From Odontesthes bonariensis (taxonomy: Eukaryota > Chordata > Actinopteri > Atheriniformes > Atherinopsidae), in contig NC_134509.1 of NCBI RefSeq assembly GCF_027942865.1, positions 24,548,697 to 24,612,696 on the forward strand: DNA of 64,000 nt, written 5' to 3'. A program made the position numbers and the translations under genes. Each line of letters starts with the position of its first letter. Position 1 is the stretch's first letter. Shown here piece after piece: positions 1 through 28,528 of this stretch. The notes below the pieces were generated by a model. It did no database searches and was not told the origin of the DNA. It saw only the letters and a program-made list of their open reading frames with translations.

Positions 1-14
1 CACATGGATACATG

Positions 15-451
15 GAGTCATCATCTAGTGGAGTGTAGTGCTCACAGGGATCAGCACATTGGGCAATGCCGTTGTAGCTGATGCAGTCCATGCCTGAAGG
101 ACTATGTTTCCACAGACTTAGAGGAGGCATCTGATGTGGTCCTGGGGGAAGGCTGCAGGCATTCAAAGGAGCCTGGTGTGTTTGAGCAAATCTGAGGAGG
201 ATTGCAGGGAGAGTCTGGGAGGGAACACTCGTCAATGTCCGCACAGCCAAAGTCTGGTGACCAGTTGTAACCTTGGCGACAGCAAGAAGAGTCGATACAG
301 ACTTTTGTATCGTAGCAGGTAAGACCATCGCCCACAAAACCATCTTTACAGAAACATGAGAAGGCTTTGCTGGCGAAAGCGTCGCCTCTTCCTCGTGACT
401 CCAAGCAGGTGGCTTCCCTATGGCATGCGTCACAGCTGGAAACAAGCTTCC
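15..451 (-). pseudogene. Broken copy of the EGF/D8C exon of the SRCR-ZP gene
   Basis: This stretch is nearly identical to the second coding exon of the gene at 4129-19554, which occupies 18526-19311. The homologous exon starts after an intact acceptor (exon base 451). It encodes the same Cys-rich EGF-like modules, including DIDECSLPDSPC, with an E-to-K change in FASKAFSC. Relative to the intact copy it lacks about 4 bases near 101 and about 13 bases near 114, a net loss of 17 that shifts the frame and gives an early stop near 102. The D8C part resembles the good copy down to about 15 and then stops matching. No signal-peptide exon is seen upstream. It is either a dead duplicate or the 5' end of a neighbouring paralogue beyond the left edge. 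I favour a pseudogene. Confidence 0.7.
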
Positions 452-960
452 CTGAGTAAAATATTGGGAGAATTTTATGTATACTGTATTGGCCATTTGT
501 CCATAAAAAAAACAATTAAACTTAAACCAAACAAAATCTAAAGGCCACTGATGCACCGTGGGGGTGTGGTTTAACGCAGGCAAAAGAAGATGAATGTCCA
601 AGCTGAATTCTTGCATTTTCTGATGATTCATTTCAAAATAATAAAACAAACAAAAGAACAAAGAAAACCATGCCTGCTGCTCTCCCCTTTTCCCTGTTAA
701 AAAACCATTGGCCCACCCAGGTGCATGCTGGTACTCCAGGTGCCTACCTAAACAAATAACTTCAGGTGCCCAGTGTGACCCAATTACTAAATATCCTAAA
801 TAAATAACTAACTAAGAATATTAGCAAAAAATCTAATCTAAATAAAGCACTGAAATTAATCAAATAAAGTTACTCATAATTAGCTAATTGAATTTACAAC
901 GAGAACCAAAAAACAAAAACTAACTTCACAAATAGGTCCTGTACACGAATGAAAAATTTT
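452..960. other. Non-coding insertion in the duplicated flank
   Basis: Bases from about 485 to 943 have no counterpart in the right-hand copy, where the exon flank at 19340 runs straight into the sequence matching 950. The stretch is AT-rich, and I recognise no gene or element family in it. Confidence 0.4.
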
Positions 961-1800
961 ACCTGCAAGTGATGTCACATCTATTAAATCTGTCTGATGC
1001 AAGAATATCTTTGTAGTGAGTCAGTGTTATAATTTCAATGATTACTGCTACTACACATAAGATTATTAGATAACTACTGTTAATGAGTCCGACTTTAACT
1101 CTTCAACTTTAACTGGTGGTTTTCCACACATGGAGTGCTTGCTTTGCATTCATCCCCAACGCTTCTGTTGGAAATATCAACTTTACTCTTTTTAACCTTT
1201 CCTTGGTTGAACATCTTTTGTGGTTTGAGCTGTCGTCTCGCTGCGTGACTCTGAGGACACAGTGAGACTAATTTGCATTTCCCTTTAGAGTTCCACGGTA
1301 GGATTCACAATTCATTGTTCCATCATTAATGACAAGCCACCCTGGACCAGCAAAACGGGCTCTAAGCATGATATTCCCATCACCGTGTTTTCAAAGATAG
1401 TTTTAGATTATCATGTTTGAAAGCAGTGTTTTCTTTCTCCACACAGGATGCCTTTTACTTAAACCAAAAAGTTCTATTTTGGTCTCATCCATCTACGTTA
1501 TTTTTCTGACATCCTCCTGGTTTGTCCATGTGATGGATACCTCAAATTGAGGAGGACGGCAATAGCCCTGAATTGCAAAAAATATGTTGGGATCCTTGGT
1601 TTTCTGTACCCAGTTGACTTTTCTGTCTTCAAATCAAAGGAGTGCACATAAAAAAACAGGAGCTGCTGACTCTCTCATCTTCTACATTAAAGTTATTGGA
1701 TTGCAAGTGTTGTTGCATATCTGTTCTTATCGTTGCTACATCTGGCATATCTTTGAACTCAACATTTCCATTTATGCTTCAATATTAAAATGTAAATCGA
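961..1800. repeat. Left copy of a duplicated 5' flank
   Basis: 961-1030 matches 19360-19430, and 1090-1800 matches 20641-21600, with some deletions. About 1.2 kb present on the right, including the signal-peptide exon at 19482-19554, is missing here between about 1030 and 1090. A further 260 bases (about 21130-21385) are missing near 1570. The shared sequence at 1090-1560 looks like an old, degenerate interspersed DNA repeat that was copied along with the gene. This supports one segmental duplication rather than two independent insertions. Confidence 0.7.
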
Positions 1801-2225
1801 CATTGGCGACGAGCCAGGTAAATGAAAAGGTTGCGTTCTCAAACTGGAAGTACCGGCACTACTTCTCGCTCCTTTTAATTAAAGGCAAGAATGTTTATGT
1901 AACATGCACGCTATGCCCAGGAAAAAAGACTTTATCCACGTCCGTCTCAAGCAACCCGAATCTTATGAAGCACCTCACATCAACACATGCCAACATGACA
2001 CCTGTTGCTGCTGCTGCTTAGTGGCAGGCTGCAATCTATTGAGTTCAAATAAATACCAAATGTTCTAAAATACTATACATACTGTTTTTATTCTTCAATC
2101 AGTTATTATCAACATATTTGACGTTAAAGATGTTATAGAACATAATAGCGTTATAGAACATGAAAAATAACGTCACAGTTACTTTACTGAGTAACTAATT
2201 ACTCTGACAATGAGGTAAGTGAGTT
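1800..2225 (+). mobile_element. hAT transposon fragment with BED zinc finger
   Basis: An open frame to the stop near 2019-2021 reads NWKYRHYFSLL, then a zinc-finger pattern CTLC, later HLTSTH, typical of the BED finger at the N-terminus of hAT transposases. The remainder of the transposase is missing. Downstream, near 2175-2225, the AT-rich stretch around GAGTAACTAATTACTCTGAC resembles the ends of fish hAT elements. The insertion is absent from the corresponding position of the right-hand duplicate (about 21605), so it entered after the duplication or was lost there. Confidence 0.6.
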
Positions 2226-4128
2226 ATGAAAACATAGGCCATTATTATGAGTTTCCTAGAGAGCATGGGGGTAAAGCGTGACCTTCACCCACAGCATAGT
2301 GGTAATTTACCTCTTTATTTAACTCATATTAGTTTGGCAGCACTTTAAATTAAATGGGAAATGCTGCGTTGACCACCGATACGACAAATTGTTGCAGACA
2401 AACGGGTTAGCCTTGAAACCTAGTAAAAGTTGTAGATATGTGTGAGGTGATTGCTGCTCAAATGTATAGAGGAACAACAACAAAGGAGAAGCTAGGTGTT
2501 CAAATAGGGACTTGAACACCAAAAGTGATAGTGGTCAGCTCAAATCTTCTCGATCTGGCAGTTATGAAATTGTAACAGGCTGAGTTGTAATGGGAAATGT
2601 TTTGTTTTTCTCACTTTTTTTCTGTGTGTACAAGACTGAAGAACTGTTAAATGTTCAGACCTAATTGCATGGGGAATTAGCTCACTGCTGCACCCAGCTG
2701 GGAGCTTGTTGACTGCCAGGGCACTTGGCCGGACGCATTAAGGCATGACCTGGCCTGCTTTGTTTGGCTGTCTGAGATGCCTGGTCCTCTCAGTGTCGGG
2801 CGAGGCCTCTGCCTGGTGTTTGGGTGGTGCTCAGACTCATGGGGGCCTGGTTTCTGAGGGCCTCTGCCCTATGGCCATGGGGGCTCTGTTGGCAGCAGAA
2901 GGTTCCTCTGCACCCATGTCTAAGCACAGTTCATGTAAAACTGTACCATATATTTTGCATGCACACACAAACATTCATTCACCCACATGCTTATCATACA
3001 GTTTCTGTCATTCTGTGGTTGTTGACCTTGTTAACACATCCCTAAGATGTGTTGTGTCGCAAGAGCTATCATGAATAAATTCAGCCATTAATGCTATGTC
3101 TGAAAATTTTTGCTCAGTCCAAATGTTTATGTGGAACATTTTAAGAACCATTCCCAACTACTTGCTAGGTGGGGCTATAGAGCTATTTTTCAAGCAGTGT
3201 GATGAAGCATGAGTGCGTCTGTGTATGGATGGGTTAATAGAGAAGTTAATAAGACCTTTATTTTCCTTCTGCCACTACTGATGATATTCACAACACCCTG
3301 AGATGCATCAGCCATCCTCCAATGCAGGTTTTTTAGAGTATTCACATATTAATCTATCTGAATGTCATATTGGAAAATGTAACTCTCAGTAATAATTAGC
3401 CTTTTTATACAATTGTCTGTTTCTAAGACAATAAAGACAGAGTCAAAAGAGTGCCACCATTTTAATATTTATTCTTTTGTAAAGGTAAGATTGATATATA
3501 AGATAACAAAGCAAATTGACTTGCAAACTCAAAACAAGAGTGAAGAGTAAAACTTAACTTTCACATGGTTGCTTTGAGACATCATGCAATTTTAGCTTCT
3601 ATTATTTTCTCTCTTAAAAGATACACATATCATCAAAAATAACATCTTAGATCTAAATGATATTACAAAAATGTATTTGTTTATGTAACCGTTACCAAAT
3701 GTCTGCTTTGTGTTTAAGGCTGGGACCACACCGCTGCTCTTCGAAGGTCTTTATTTTCCTCAACCTTTCCTTTCCTCTCCGAACATCACAAAAAAGAGGC
3801 CATTACAATGATGCAAACATTAACACAAATGAGTAAAACATGGAACATACCTAAGAAAATAAAATGCTAAATATAAAGGATAAATTGGGAGCTCATCTTT
3901 CCTCCCCGAACATCACAAAAAAGAGGGAAAGTTTAGGCAGGACAGTGTCTTTTAGAGCACATGTTGCTCCCCCATAAAAGAATATACAGAAACAGAAACA
4001 GAAAAGAAAAGTTCCACCTGAGTAGTCTAATAAATGTCAGGTTAAAAACATAATCATTTAGTGGAATTATAAAGAAGCCAAATTAACCCTTGTTACATTT
4101 AGTGTATTTGCATGATCAGAGCTTGTGT
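2226..4128. other. Intergenic, no gene recognised
   Basis: Short open frames here (for example 2745-3074) have no recognisable family signature. A 20-base string containing CGAACATCACAAAAAAGAGG occurs twice, near 3779 and 3907. Minus-strand AATAAA hexamers (TTTATT on plus, for example near 3749 and 3467) could serve as polyadenylation signals for the SRCR-ZP gene that ends at 4129. Confidence 0.4.
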
Positions 4129-19554
<15,426 letters not shown>

Positions 19555-20640
19555 CTAAAACACAAAGTAGCAGGTCAAGACAAAGGCAATGTGTTGAAAA
19601 AAAATGCTGCCTTTCGTTACATAAAAATCATAATTTTGCCGGTTTCTGTACTTACTCTGGAGAGACTGAGAGTCAAAGCTGCTGTGCAAAAAACTGAAAA
19701 GCTCAACGACAGTGTGAGAATTTATACGCCTGTTTCTGTGTGCAAAGTACAAGCGGAGTTGATCTTTTTTAAGTTGGATATAAGCAACAACAAAAAAAAA
19801 ATTGACCTGGAAAAAGAACTGCCACATCAGCAGAAATCTGAGTAAATAATTATAGTATTTATGGTAGTAGTTCCTGATTAGTGTTCAACAGAATGATAAC
19901 CTCATGGTCTTCACAAGTTTGTACCTTCCTCCACTGATGTATGATCATTGGTGAAATATGTAAATAGGTCACAAGCAGCACTGATTCATTTGATGTCAAG
20001 GGTTACTTATTCATCAAGTAATCAGTGCCCTAAAGTTGCCGACGACTGTGATAGTTGTAAAATCATACAACTTTCGCGGAAGGAGTAGTTATGTAACTTG
20101 AAGGAAACAGAAAGGAAGGACCTTGGTAGAGGGGTCAGTCTGAAGTTGATGTGGCAGCATATGAGTCAACATATTTTATTGTAATGTTGAAATATGAAGA
20201 TTATCTCACATGTTTGTTGTGAAATAACATTAAAAACTTTCCATATACTGGAAAAAAAACTGCAGACATCCAATGAATAACAGGTCATCATAAATAAAAC
20301 TTGAAAGATCACAGAGACGGTAGAAGAGACTGAAGCCACAAAATAAATTGTCTCAGAAGTGGGTTGACCAGTCATTTTGCCAAATTTAAGAAATCTTAAA
20401 TCTTACAGTTAATTCCTCACTCTTTTATCTGATAATCCCTCTCATATTGTTCATGAAACACTTGCCTTGTTCACCACAGGCTTGCAAGTTATAGTGTCCC
20501 AACTTCCAATATTCCCAGGGAAATGGTTCCGGAGGGAGAATGACATCACTTTCCTGAATTTGCTCTACTTCTCCAGTGCGCTAAACTTCCATTCACTTTG
20601 AGTACTTTATCCTAGTGTGTCCCCCACACCACATACTCAG
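19555..20640. other. Upstream flank of the SRCR-ZP gene
   Basis: The promoter and 5' UTR of the SRCR-ZP gene should lie here. I see no clear TATA box or element family. Open frames at 19555-19845 show no domain signature. Confidence 0.4.
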
Positions 20641-21600
20641 CTTTAACTCTTCAACTTTAACTGGTGGTTTTCCACACATGAAGTGCTTGCTTTGCATTCA
20701 TCTCCAACGCTTCTGTTGGTAATATCAACTTTACTCCTTTTAACCTTTCCTTGGTTAAACATCTTTTGTGGTTTGAGCTGTCGTCTCGCTGCGTGACTCT
20801 GAGGACACAGTGAGACTAATTGGCATTTCCCTTTAGAGTTCCACGGTATGATTCACAATTCATTGTTCCATCATTAATGACAAGCCACCCTGGACCAGCA
20901 AAACAGGCTCTAAGCATGATACTCCCATCACCGTGTTTTCACAGATAGTTTTAGATTATCATGTTTGAAAGCAGTGTTTTCTTTCTCCACACAGGATGCC
21001 TTTTATTTAAACCAAAAAGTTCTATTTTGGTCTCATCCATCTACGTTATTTTTCTGACATCCTCCTGGTTTGTCCATGTGATGGATACCTCAAATTGAGG
21101 GGTGTGGCAAAAGTCCTGAATCTTCTATATTTGCACACAATCTGTCTAACTATGGATTGGTCCACTCACTTTGGAGCCCGGTTACACTTTTCCTGAAGCA
21201 CTCAGACATTTCCTCTGTTCATGCCAAGATAACATAGTAACACTTCTGCAAACGTGTTGCAAAGGTTTTTGATAAATTCTTGTTAAAAGACAAGGGGCCG
21301 CTCACTTGTGAGTGTTATACCATTGACTGAAAACACCTATTTCACATTAACTGTTAATCTTAGAGGATTACATTTTAAATAACTGCAAACATATGTTGGG
21401 ATCCTTGGTTTTCTGTACCCAGTTGACTTTTTTGTCTTCAAATCAAAGGAGTGCACATAATAAACAAGAGCTGCTGACTCTCTCATCTTCTACATTAAAG
21501 TTATTGGATTGCAAGTGTAGTGGAATTTCTGTTCTTATCGCAGCACTGTCTGGCATATCTTTAAACTCAACATTTCCATTTATGCTTCAATATAAAATAT
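20641..21600. repeat. Right copy of the duplicated 5' flank
   Basis: Pairs with 1090-1800. Includes a degenerate DNA repeat (about 20641-21130), a 260-base stretch lost on the left, and a shared tail beginning TATGTTGGGATCCTTGG near 21392. Confidence 0.7.
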
Positions 21601-21859
21601 AAATCATTAACTCCATTATTTCAAGAGTTATGAAATTTTTACAACATTTGAGTACGTGGGAGCATTACAATGAAGGAGTTGTTCAAAATAAAACTCTTTT
21701 TTTCCATTTAGGTCATTTAGGTGAAAACACTGCCAAGAATCCAGTTGCTGTTTAGCAGAAATAACTTACTGTCAGTGTGTTGACATCTCTTTTCAACAAA
21801 ACACCCTCTGCTGTAGATATTTGGGTGTTTTCTTGCATAGACTTCCTTGTTGCCATCAC

Positions 21860-21957
21860 CATGGACTGTATCTTTGAAGTGCCTTGAGATGAGATTTGAG
21901 GTGATTTGGTGCCATATAAATAAAACTGAATTGAACTGAACTGAATTTCATTGGGAT
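21860..21957 (+). repeat. Fish retroposon tail
   Basis: The string GTGCCTTGAGATGAGATTTG followed by GATTTGGTGCCATATAAATA and a GAATT-type tail is the common 3' end of fish L2-like LINE/SINE copies. Confidence 0.5.
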
Positions 21958-22914
21958 TCAAATCTGGCCTTTAATTTAGTAATTTCATAATCCTCCATTT
22001 CTTCTTTTTGGGTCAATCCAACGGGAGTTGTTTGAGATGTTCACCTCTTCTACACTCTTTTCTTTCGTGGGGAAATGATTCGGTTCTAATGATTTTAGTT
22101 ATTTGTTTGCATTTAGTTAACTAAAGTAGTGTTTGCTTGTTCAATTATATTCTTTTACTACTTATTTAACACTTTTAAACTCATGTTACATGTCAGCTAA
22201 GCATAAAAAAACATATTCATGTCAAATAATACGAGCAATGTCTTTGTGTTCCACTGAATTGCATCAAATGTTGTTTGAAAAATATTTAGCAGCTAAGGAC
22301 ACCAGCTGTTTTGACACTTTTCTGTTTTCCAGTCTTGTGTAATTTATAATATCTGTAGCTGTAGTTCCTTTCACCATTTTTGTTCACCATGCACCAAAGC
22401 TCTTCAGTGGATGGTGGATGTGGTGGTTTCCTGGGCAGATCAAGCAAACATTAAAAACCAAATGAATGCCAAATGCATATGAAAACTAACATTTCTGTAT
22501 GTAACATCCCTACAGAGTCATTATTTTTCTGTACCCTTTCATTCACTTTATAAGATAAATAACTGTGTTAGCGTCACTCTGCTCATTAATTATATCGCCT
22601 GTCCTTATTCTGAAAAACTGAATTTTGGTCCTTGGTAAAAAAGAAAATGATTTTGTTGGCAAAAATAAACACAGTGCTTTTTATACAAAATGGACAACGC
22701 TACAGTACACAACTCTGTGGTAAACTTCTGGTCAAACATTGCCATGGAATGTCCAAGTCGTGTTAGATCCCATAAGTTTGGCAGGTAAAATGTTCAGTGC
22801 AACTTGGTGCTTCGATAGCAGACAAATGGACCTCATTACTGCCAATAATCAGCAACTGCAGGGAGTTTAGAACCTTTTAAAGTCGTACCAGACTGTGATT
22901 TGATAGTTCTGATT
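21958..22914. other. Intergenic 3' side of slc26a11
   Basis: AT-rich. It should contain the slc26a11 3' UTR (minus strand), but I could not fix a polyadenylation site. No gene or element recognised. Confidence 0.4.
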
Positions 22915-25900
22915 CTATTCTTCGAGGATGTTTTCTGACTCCATCTGCAGCGCTTCATCCACACTGTCGGTACATCTGAGGCCCTGCAGATCAGCTGCAA
23001 AGAGAACCTTCAGAACAGAGGGCTGAAGGACGGGGGAAGACGAGGGCAAACAGAAACAAAAGATAATTACCAGGTGTTCCTTTAGTGCTCTGTAAAAAGC
23101 TGTAAGGACTGAGTGGGCGCACCTGCACTCCAGAAAACACCAGGCGCACTTCTCGCAGTTTGAACTGCCTCAGCAGGTCCCTCAGCTCGCTGATCACCGT
23201 GTAATCTATGACGCTGACGTGATGGCAGTCCAGCACAACTGACCGTGGAGGTGACACTGAGGAAGAGACGGTAAGTTTGGAAGGACAGGTGAGTAAAAGA
23301 CGAGAAAAAGAAAGAGAAGAGGTCACCATACTTTATTTCAAGACAAACACTTCCTTACCCTGCAGGGCCTGAGTGTGTATGATGTGACTGAGGTACTCTG
23401 TGGCAGGAAAATTAAGGCCGCTGCTCAACTTCATCACCAGCACGCCGTGGTCAGACACCTGCACACAAAGACGCACGTGGTTAAAACAAAACCAGCTGGC
23501 AGGGGAGAGTAACTCTGCTGCTTCTACAACTGATGTCGGTTTGATTTAAATGTGACGAGGATGAAAAAGAAAATCCATTGTTCAAAGCACGGTTATATCT
23601 ATAATTACTGGCTGCCCTGCACTGGAGAATGTCTCAATATCACCTAAATTAAACATTTATAAGATTCTACATCAGCGTTTATGTAACATCATATGTCAGT
23701 AATATATTAGTAACAGTATTCTGTGTTTAGTTAAATGAGAATATCAAATGGTTGTGATTCAACTTTTAAAGTTTTGTGAATCCAGAATTTAATTCAAAGT
23801 CCAAAATAAATCAGAGTGCAGGTTTTTATACATATGAAAATATTATAATTATCTGTCTGTCAATTGTATGTGACAGACATGATGGACATGATATTTACCA
23901 CTCATTTTAAGACAATCAACAACATCAATGACTTGAACTTAGTTTCAACATCATTTCTTTTGCTGTTCTTACATCTGATTCATATAAGATTCAAACTTAT
24001 ATTTTGCACGCTCCGCTCCGTTCACATGCTCTGGCATGTACAGGGTTCACACGGAGGTTTATTTTTATGACAGCAGTGTTTGATCCCACAACAGACAGAC
24101 TACTATAGTACCTTTATCTGGGGTCTGGCCATTCTGTAAAGCAACAGGGCTCCAGATACAGCTATGCCTCCGATGATGCCGTACTGCACCTCCCAGAAAC
24201 TCATCAGGAATGTCACAAAGAAAGGCAGCAGGTCCAGCCCTGTGGAGGACACATCCACACCCGACTTCCATTAAACAAACAGATGCATGCAGGACAAACT
24301 TAAATAAAATACTACTACTAGTAGCAGACACCTACGATGTATCTTCCACATATTTGCTACGACACGGTAGTCCACCATTGGAGCAACTGCACAGATGATA
24401 ACAGCAGCTAGAGAAGCTTTAGGGATGTAGTAGAAAGCCGGCATGAGGAAGGCCAGGGACAGCAACACAATCACACCTGCAAACATTTACAGAATGGCCA
24501 TGAAATACTCACAAACTCAGGAGATACAAGCATGAACATATACATGACAGACTGTTAGCAGCACGGAGAAGTGAAGCAAAATAAATGTTTTATATTCACA
24601 GGCTGGGCCCTGTCCGTTTCAATTGAACCCCATCTTGGTGTTTTGTTATCTACTGACTTAAACTAAAGTCTGTTCTTGATGTTTATCTATAACCTTTATG
24701 ATAACATTTTTTATCTTAAAAGGGGAAAAATGAAACAGAAACAAGAGACAGAGAAGGGGGGGGGGGGAATATATACTGTAATAACAAGGACGGCCACAAG
24801 AGTGCAGAAAAGATGCGCTCTAAGTGTTGAACTCACTGGTGATGATCCCTCCAGCTGGAGTGCAAACCCCAGTCTGGGAGTTCACAGCCGTCCTGGCAGT
24901 AAAGACAAAACGGGACACAGTAAATATTTTACATTTAGGCTCACCCACTGTCTTCCACACAGATACAATCATGCACACAAACCTCCCAAAGCTGCCGGTG
25001 ACGGGGTAGGCTGACACAAAGGAGCCCATGATGTTGGTCACGCCAATTGCCAGAAGTTCCTGGTTGGCATCGATCCTGTAGTCATTCTGACTGGCTGAGG
25101 GCACACGAGAAGATAAGATCAGCCGTTAGTGTGATGACACAGCCTTTTCTTTTTAGCAGTGATGTGCTTGTGTGCTGTAGCCTTTCTATAAAAATTGTGA
25201 AAAGGGTTCATCAGGATAAGTGTAGCTTGCTGTCAGAAGCTTCATTAGAGCAACATCATCAACATGACTGCCACCACTTACCAAATGCTTTTGCAATAGC
25301 AATGCTTTCCAGCAGACCCATGAAGGGGATCAGAGCAAGTCCTCCTCCAAAGCCCTGTATAAAACACAGAGGAAGAGTGCTGGCTCAGCTGCACTTTATG
25401 AGGAAGGGAAAGTTTCAGCTCCTCATTTATCTCCTTACTTCTACAATCTCTCCAAATGAGACAACAGTGCCGTTGGCTGTGGTGTCTGAGGTGGGTGGGG
25501 GTGCGAAAGGTGGCAATCCCTGAGTGGTGTGTCCAGTGATTGTGAACACATGATGACCGTAAGCTTCCCAGGAATACGCTACAAGGGACGCTGTCACAAC
25601 CACCAGGGCATTACGCACTAACAGGACAGGAAACAGAACAAACAAAGCTTTGTAAAAAGCAACAATAATGCACCAGGTGTTACGCTATCGTCTGTGCGAG
25701 ACAGGTACTGACTGGTAGCGATGGCCCACACGAATTTCCTGGCCACTCTGGTGTAGATGAGGTCATTGTCAGAGTCCAGACTCGACTTCATAAACATCAA
25801 CATGATCAGCAGAGCCAGACAAAGCAGGCCCAGGACCACATCTCCTACTCTGGCCTCTGGGATCTTATAAAAGGTGTAATAAACCTCCAGGAAGAACTGC

Positions 25901-27444
25901 TGGGGAACATCCCGGATTCCCAGAATATTCTACAAACAAGAGCAGCAGAGAAATCCACTGACGTTACGAACGACTTCAGAGTGATTTCCAAACCACATCA
26001 GTAAGTTACTCCTTTAAAAACATTTCAGTTTCTATGCATAACACTGACAAACTTCTGCACTGCTAACCCAAAAGGTTGCATGATGGGGAATAAGCGTCAA
26101 CTGATCTGAGACTCAGCCTTCCAGCAGCATGTAAAACAGTTGAGCTGCAGGACTGGACTTCACCCAGTATTAACATCCAGAGCATATGTGACAACAGAGG
26201 CCCCAAACTGCCCAACATCTGAAATCCTGTGGATTTATGTGCTGCTGTTTTTGTTGACGCTGTCATGGAGTGTATGTGTTTAACCTCACTTTGACCTGGC
26301 CAAAGCCGATGGTGACAGCAGCCGCACAAGTGAAGCCTTTTATCACAGGGTAAGAGACAAAGTCCAGCAGGAAGCCTTCAGAAGACAAGAAAAAAAACAT
26401 AGAATGAGTTCATCGTGTGCATTAAGCAGCAGAAGTTGACTGTAGATGTGACGGAGGTGCTTCTCATTTTAAATAAGTACAAGATAATATTTTTCTGTCA
26501 AAAACGTTTTTTTTTTTCTTATTCCTTCATTGTTCACCCTGCAGATTTTAGTACTATCAGGTCTACATTAAGTTTTTAACTCAATCCAGAAAAAATACCA
26601 AAATTGGATTCACAAGATTTCAGCGTGACCTGAGCAGCAGCTCATCTCACCTAATCTGAGTAACGCCAGCAAAGCCTGGATGAGTCCACAGAGGAGGGTG
26701 AGCAGCACGGCTCGGTGTGGCTGCCCCCCGACCACAGAGAAACACAGGAGGGACATGATGGCCGTGGGACCCAATGTCACGTCCTTAGAGGTACCCAAGA
26801 GGGTGTAGATGAACCCGCCCATGAAGGCAGAGTAGAGTCCACACTGCAGACAAAAACAAATTTAGATTAAAGACTGAGAAGAGTTGGGACTGATGATCAT
26901 TTTCATCACTGTGCAATTATCTCGTCCTTTTCAAAGACGTATGTTTGTAAGGGTGTTTTTTCTCAATCATTCAGTCAGTGAAGTGAAATTCAAGCACTCA
27001 ACACAAAACCCTATAAAAGAGAAAAGAAACATCAGCAAAATGTCACATTTTAGAGGCTGGAAACAGACAACATTCGGCATTTTGTTTTAAAGAGTCGTAG
27101 ATCAATATTCTGTTAATGACAAATACATAAGAATGAAAACATTACAATAAAACTGTTGTACAATGTAAAATCACAATGAAATTATCAAGAAAAGAAATAA
27201 AAGTTGACTCCAGCACATGAAAAGATGAGCTGGGACTCACCTGCACAGGAAGGCCTGCTACTTCAGCGTAAGCCAGCGCCTGTGGTACCGTCGTCAGCCC
27301 AACAGTGAGGCCAGCGAGGAGGTCCATCTGCAGGTACTTCAGCCGGTACCTGGGCAACCAGGAGAGGATGGGCAGCCAGGCCTTCAGGGTGCTATAAGAG
27401 AAGTAGCCCCGGACCCACTCACCTCTCCCAACAGTCCGATCCAT
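22915..27444 (-). CDS. slc26a11: SLC26A11 sulfate/anion transporter
   Basis: Thirteen coding exons (minus): 27444-27241, 26843-26651, 26375-26290, 25929-25713, 25617-25439, 25354-25282, 25094-24983, 24892-24837, 24476-24336, 24239-24112, 23458-23359, 23256-23123, 23022-22915. Phases close to 576 aa, compared with about 606 in human. The start at 27444 follows an acceptor at 27470, so an upstream non-coding exon is expected. The N-terminal part reads MDLLAGLTVGLTTVPQALAY and DVTLGPTAIMSLL, the SLC26 sulfate-transporter signature. The multi-span membrane domain occupies about residues 1-455. The C-terminus from about 464 is the STAS domain, with VVLDCHHVSVIDYT. Known role: sodium-independent sulfate and anion transport, reported at the plasma membrane and lysosome. 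Exon 9 probably uses donor GTAGGT at 24335; the next GT would put the frame wrong. It lies head to head with sgsh. Confidence 0.95.
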
Positions 27445-27470
27445 CCCACCACACAAGAGGTGAAGAGCAA

Positions 27471-28528
27471 CTGCATGCACAAACATGATATATAACACAT
27501 ACAAAATGTGTGCATGATGAGTGGGACCACAGAATAAAAGGCACTTACGTGGGCTGGTTAAGTTTCCTCCTCTGTTTTAAATCTCATCAGCTTTGGAGTC
27601 TTTGGTTTAGTTTCCCCCCTGAGACGTTCAGCAGTCATGAAAACCCAACAAAGATGCTCTGAGTGCAGGCATGTGTCAGCTCGCATGTTTGCATTACTTC
27701 AGTGCGGGTGGACTTCATGTCTTCAGTCGGACGCATGCGATCTGTGTGTGATGGAAAACAAGCTAAACCTACAAGCCTTTTAGTTACTGTTAACTTCAGG
27801 TGTGTGACTCTTGACAATCGTGTGATAATCACATGACAGGTCGGTGCTTTGCATACACAGGCTACCACAGCGTCCACAGCGTTTCTTACATTCACCTAAC
27901 AGACATAAAACTCCCTGAAAACAGCCACCAGAAATCTTGTTATGTGAGCAAACAGCAGCCCTATCTCACAATGAGTTGTCTTATTGATCTGCCACGTGCT
28001 CTGATGATGTGTCTAAATTATGGATCGCATAATAATATTATAACCATACCCGAACTTTGGGGTTTGGAGCGGACTAAAACAGTTCTTATCGTGACTGGAA
28101 TAGAAAATAATACACAGAATAAAATAAAGAAGTAACAGAGTTAAATAATAGAAAATAATAGGACAGAATATGACGGACTAAACTCTAGAACAGAACAGAA
28201 CAGAACAGACCAGCGTGCCAGAAGATGTGAAGTCTTCCTCCTTGGAATCATTTATCGGCGCGGCTGTGATTCTCCTGGTGTTGAAACCACTTCCCAAAAT
28301 TTGGTAGGTTCCGCTTGTGAGTCGCGAGAAACTGTTTCTCTCGCCTCATGTGACCGCCGTCACGTGACACGGCAGCATATGGGCGGGGCTTCAGTTGTTT
28401 CAGGAAGAGGTTTGAATCGTGACCGCTGTTGTTTACCGACGGGCAGCGTCGTTGTAAACCTTCATGTTTAATCATTTTAGCGACTCCCCCCCTTTTAATT
28501 GGGTTTCCGCTCAGTTGAAAAGATAATC
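27471..28528. promoter_or_regulatory. Divergent slc26a11-sgsh promoter region
   Basis: About 1.1 kb separates the two start codons, which point away from each other. The 28240-28530 part is CpG- and GC-richer than its surroundings and holds the CLEAR site and a GGGCGGGGC GC box at about 28381. The slc26a11 5' non-coding exon should lie here but I could not fix its donor. The rest (27500-28240) shows no element, apart from a short GAACA run near 28190. Confidence 0.6.
28359..28368. promoter_or_regulatory. CLEAR (TFEB/TFE3) motif
   Basis: GTCACGTGAC is a perfect match to the palindromic CLEAR consensus bound by TFEB-family factors at lysosomal genes. It lies 161 bases upstream of the sgsh start codon. 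A weaker relative, TCATGTGAC, sits 13 bases to its left (28346-28354). sgsh is an established CLEAR-network gene in mammals. Confidence 0.8.

Noticed and set aside
2745-3074. 109-codon frame near 2745
   Set aside because: GC-rich patch without signature, splice support or conserved motif that I can recognise.
24300-24340. Donor AG/GTGTCT at 24332-24331 for slc26a11 exon 9
   Set aside because: It gives the wrong phase for the next exon; the GTAGGT donor four bases earlier restores RLDLLPFF.
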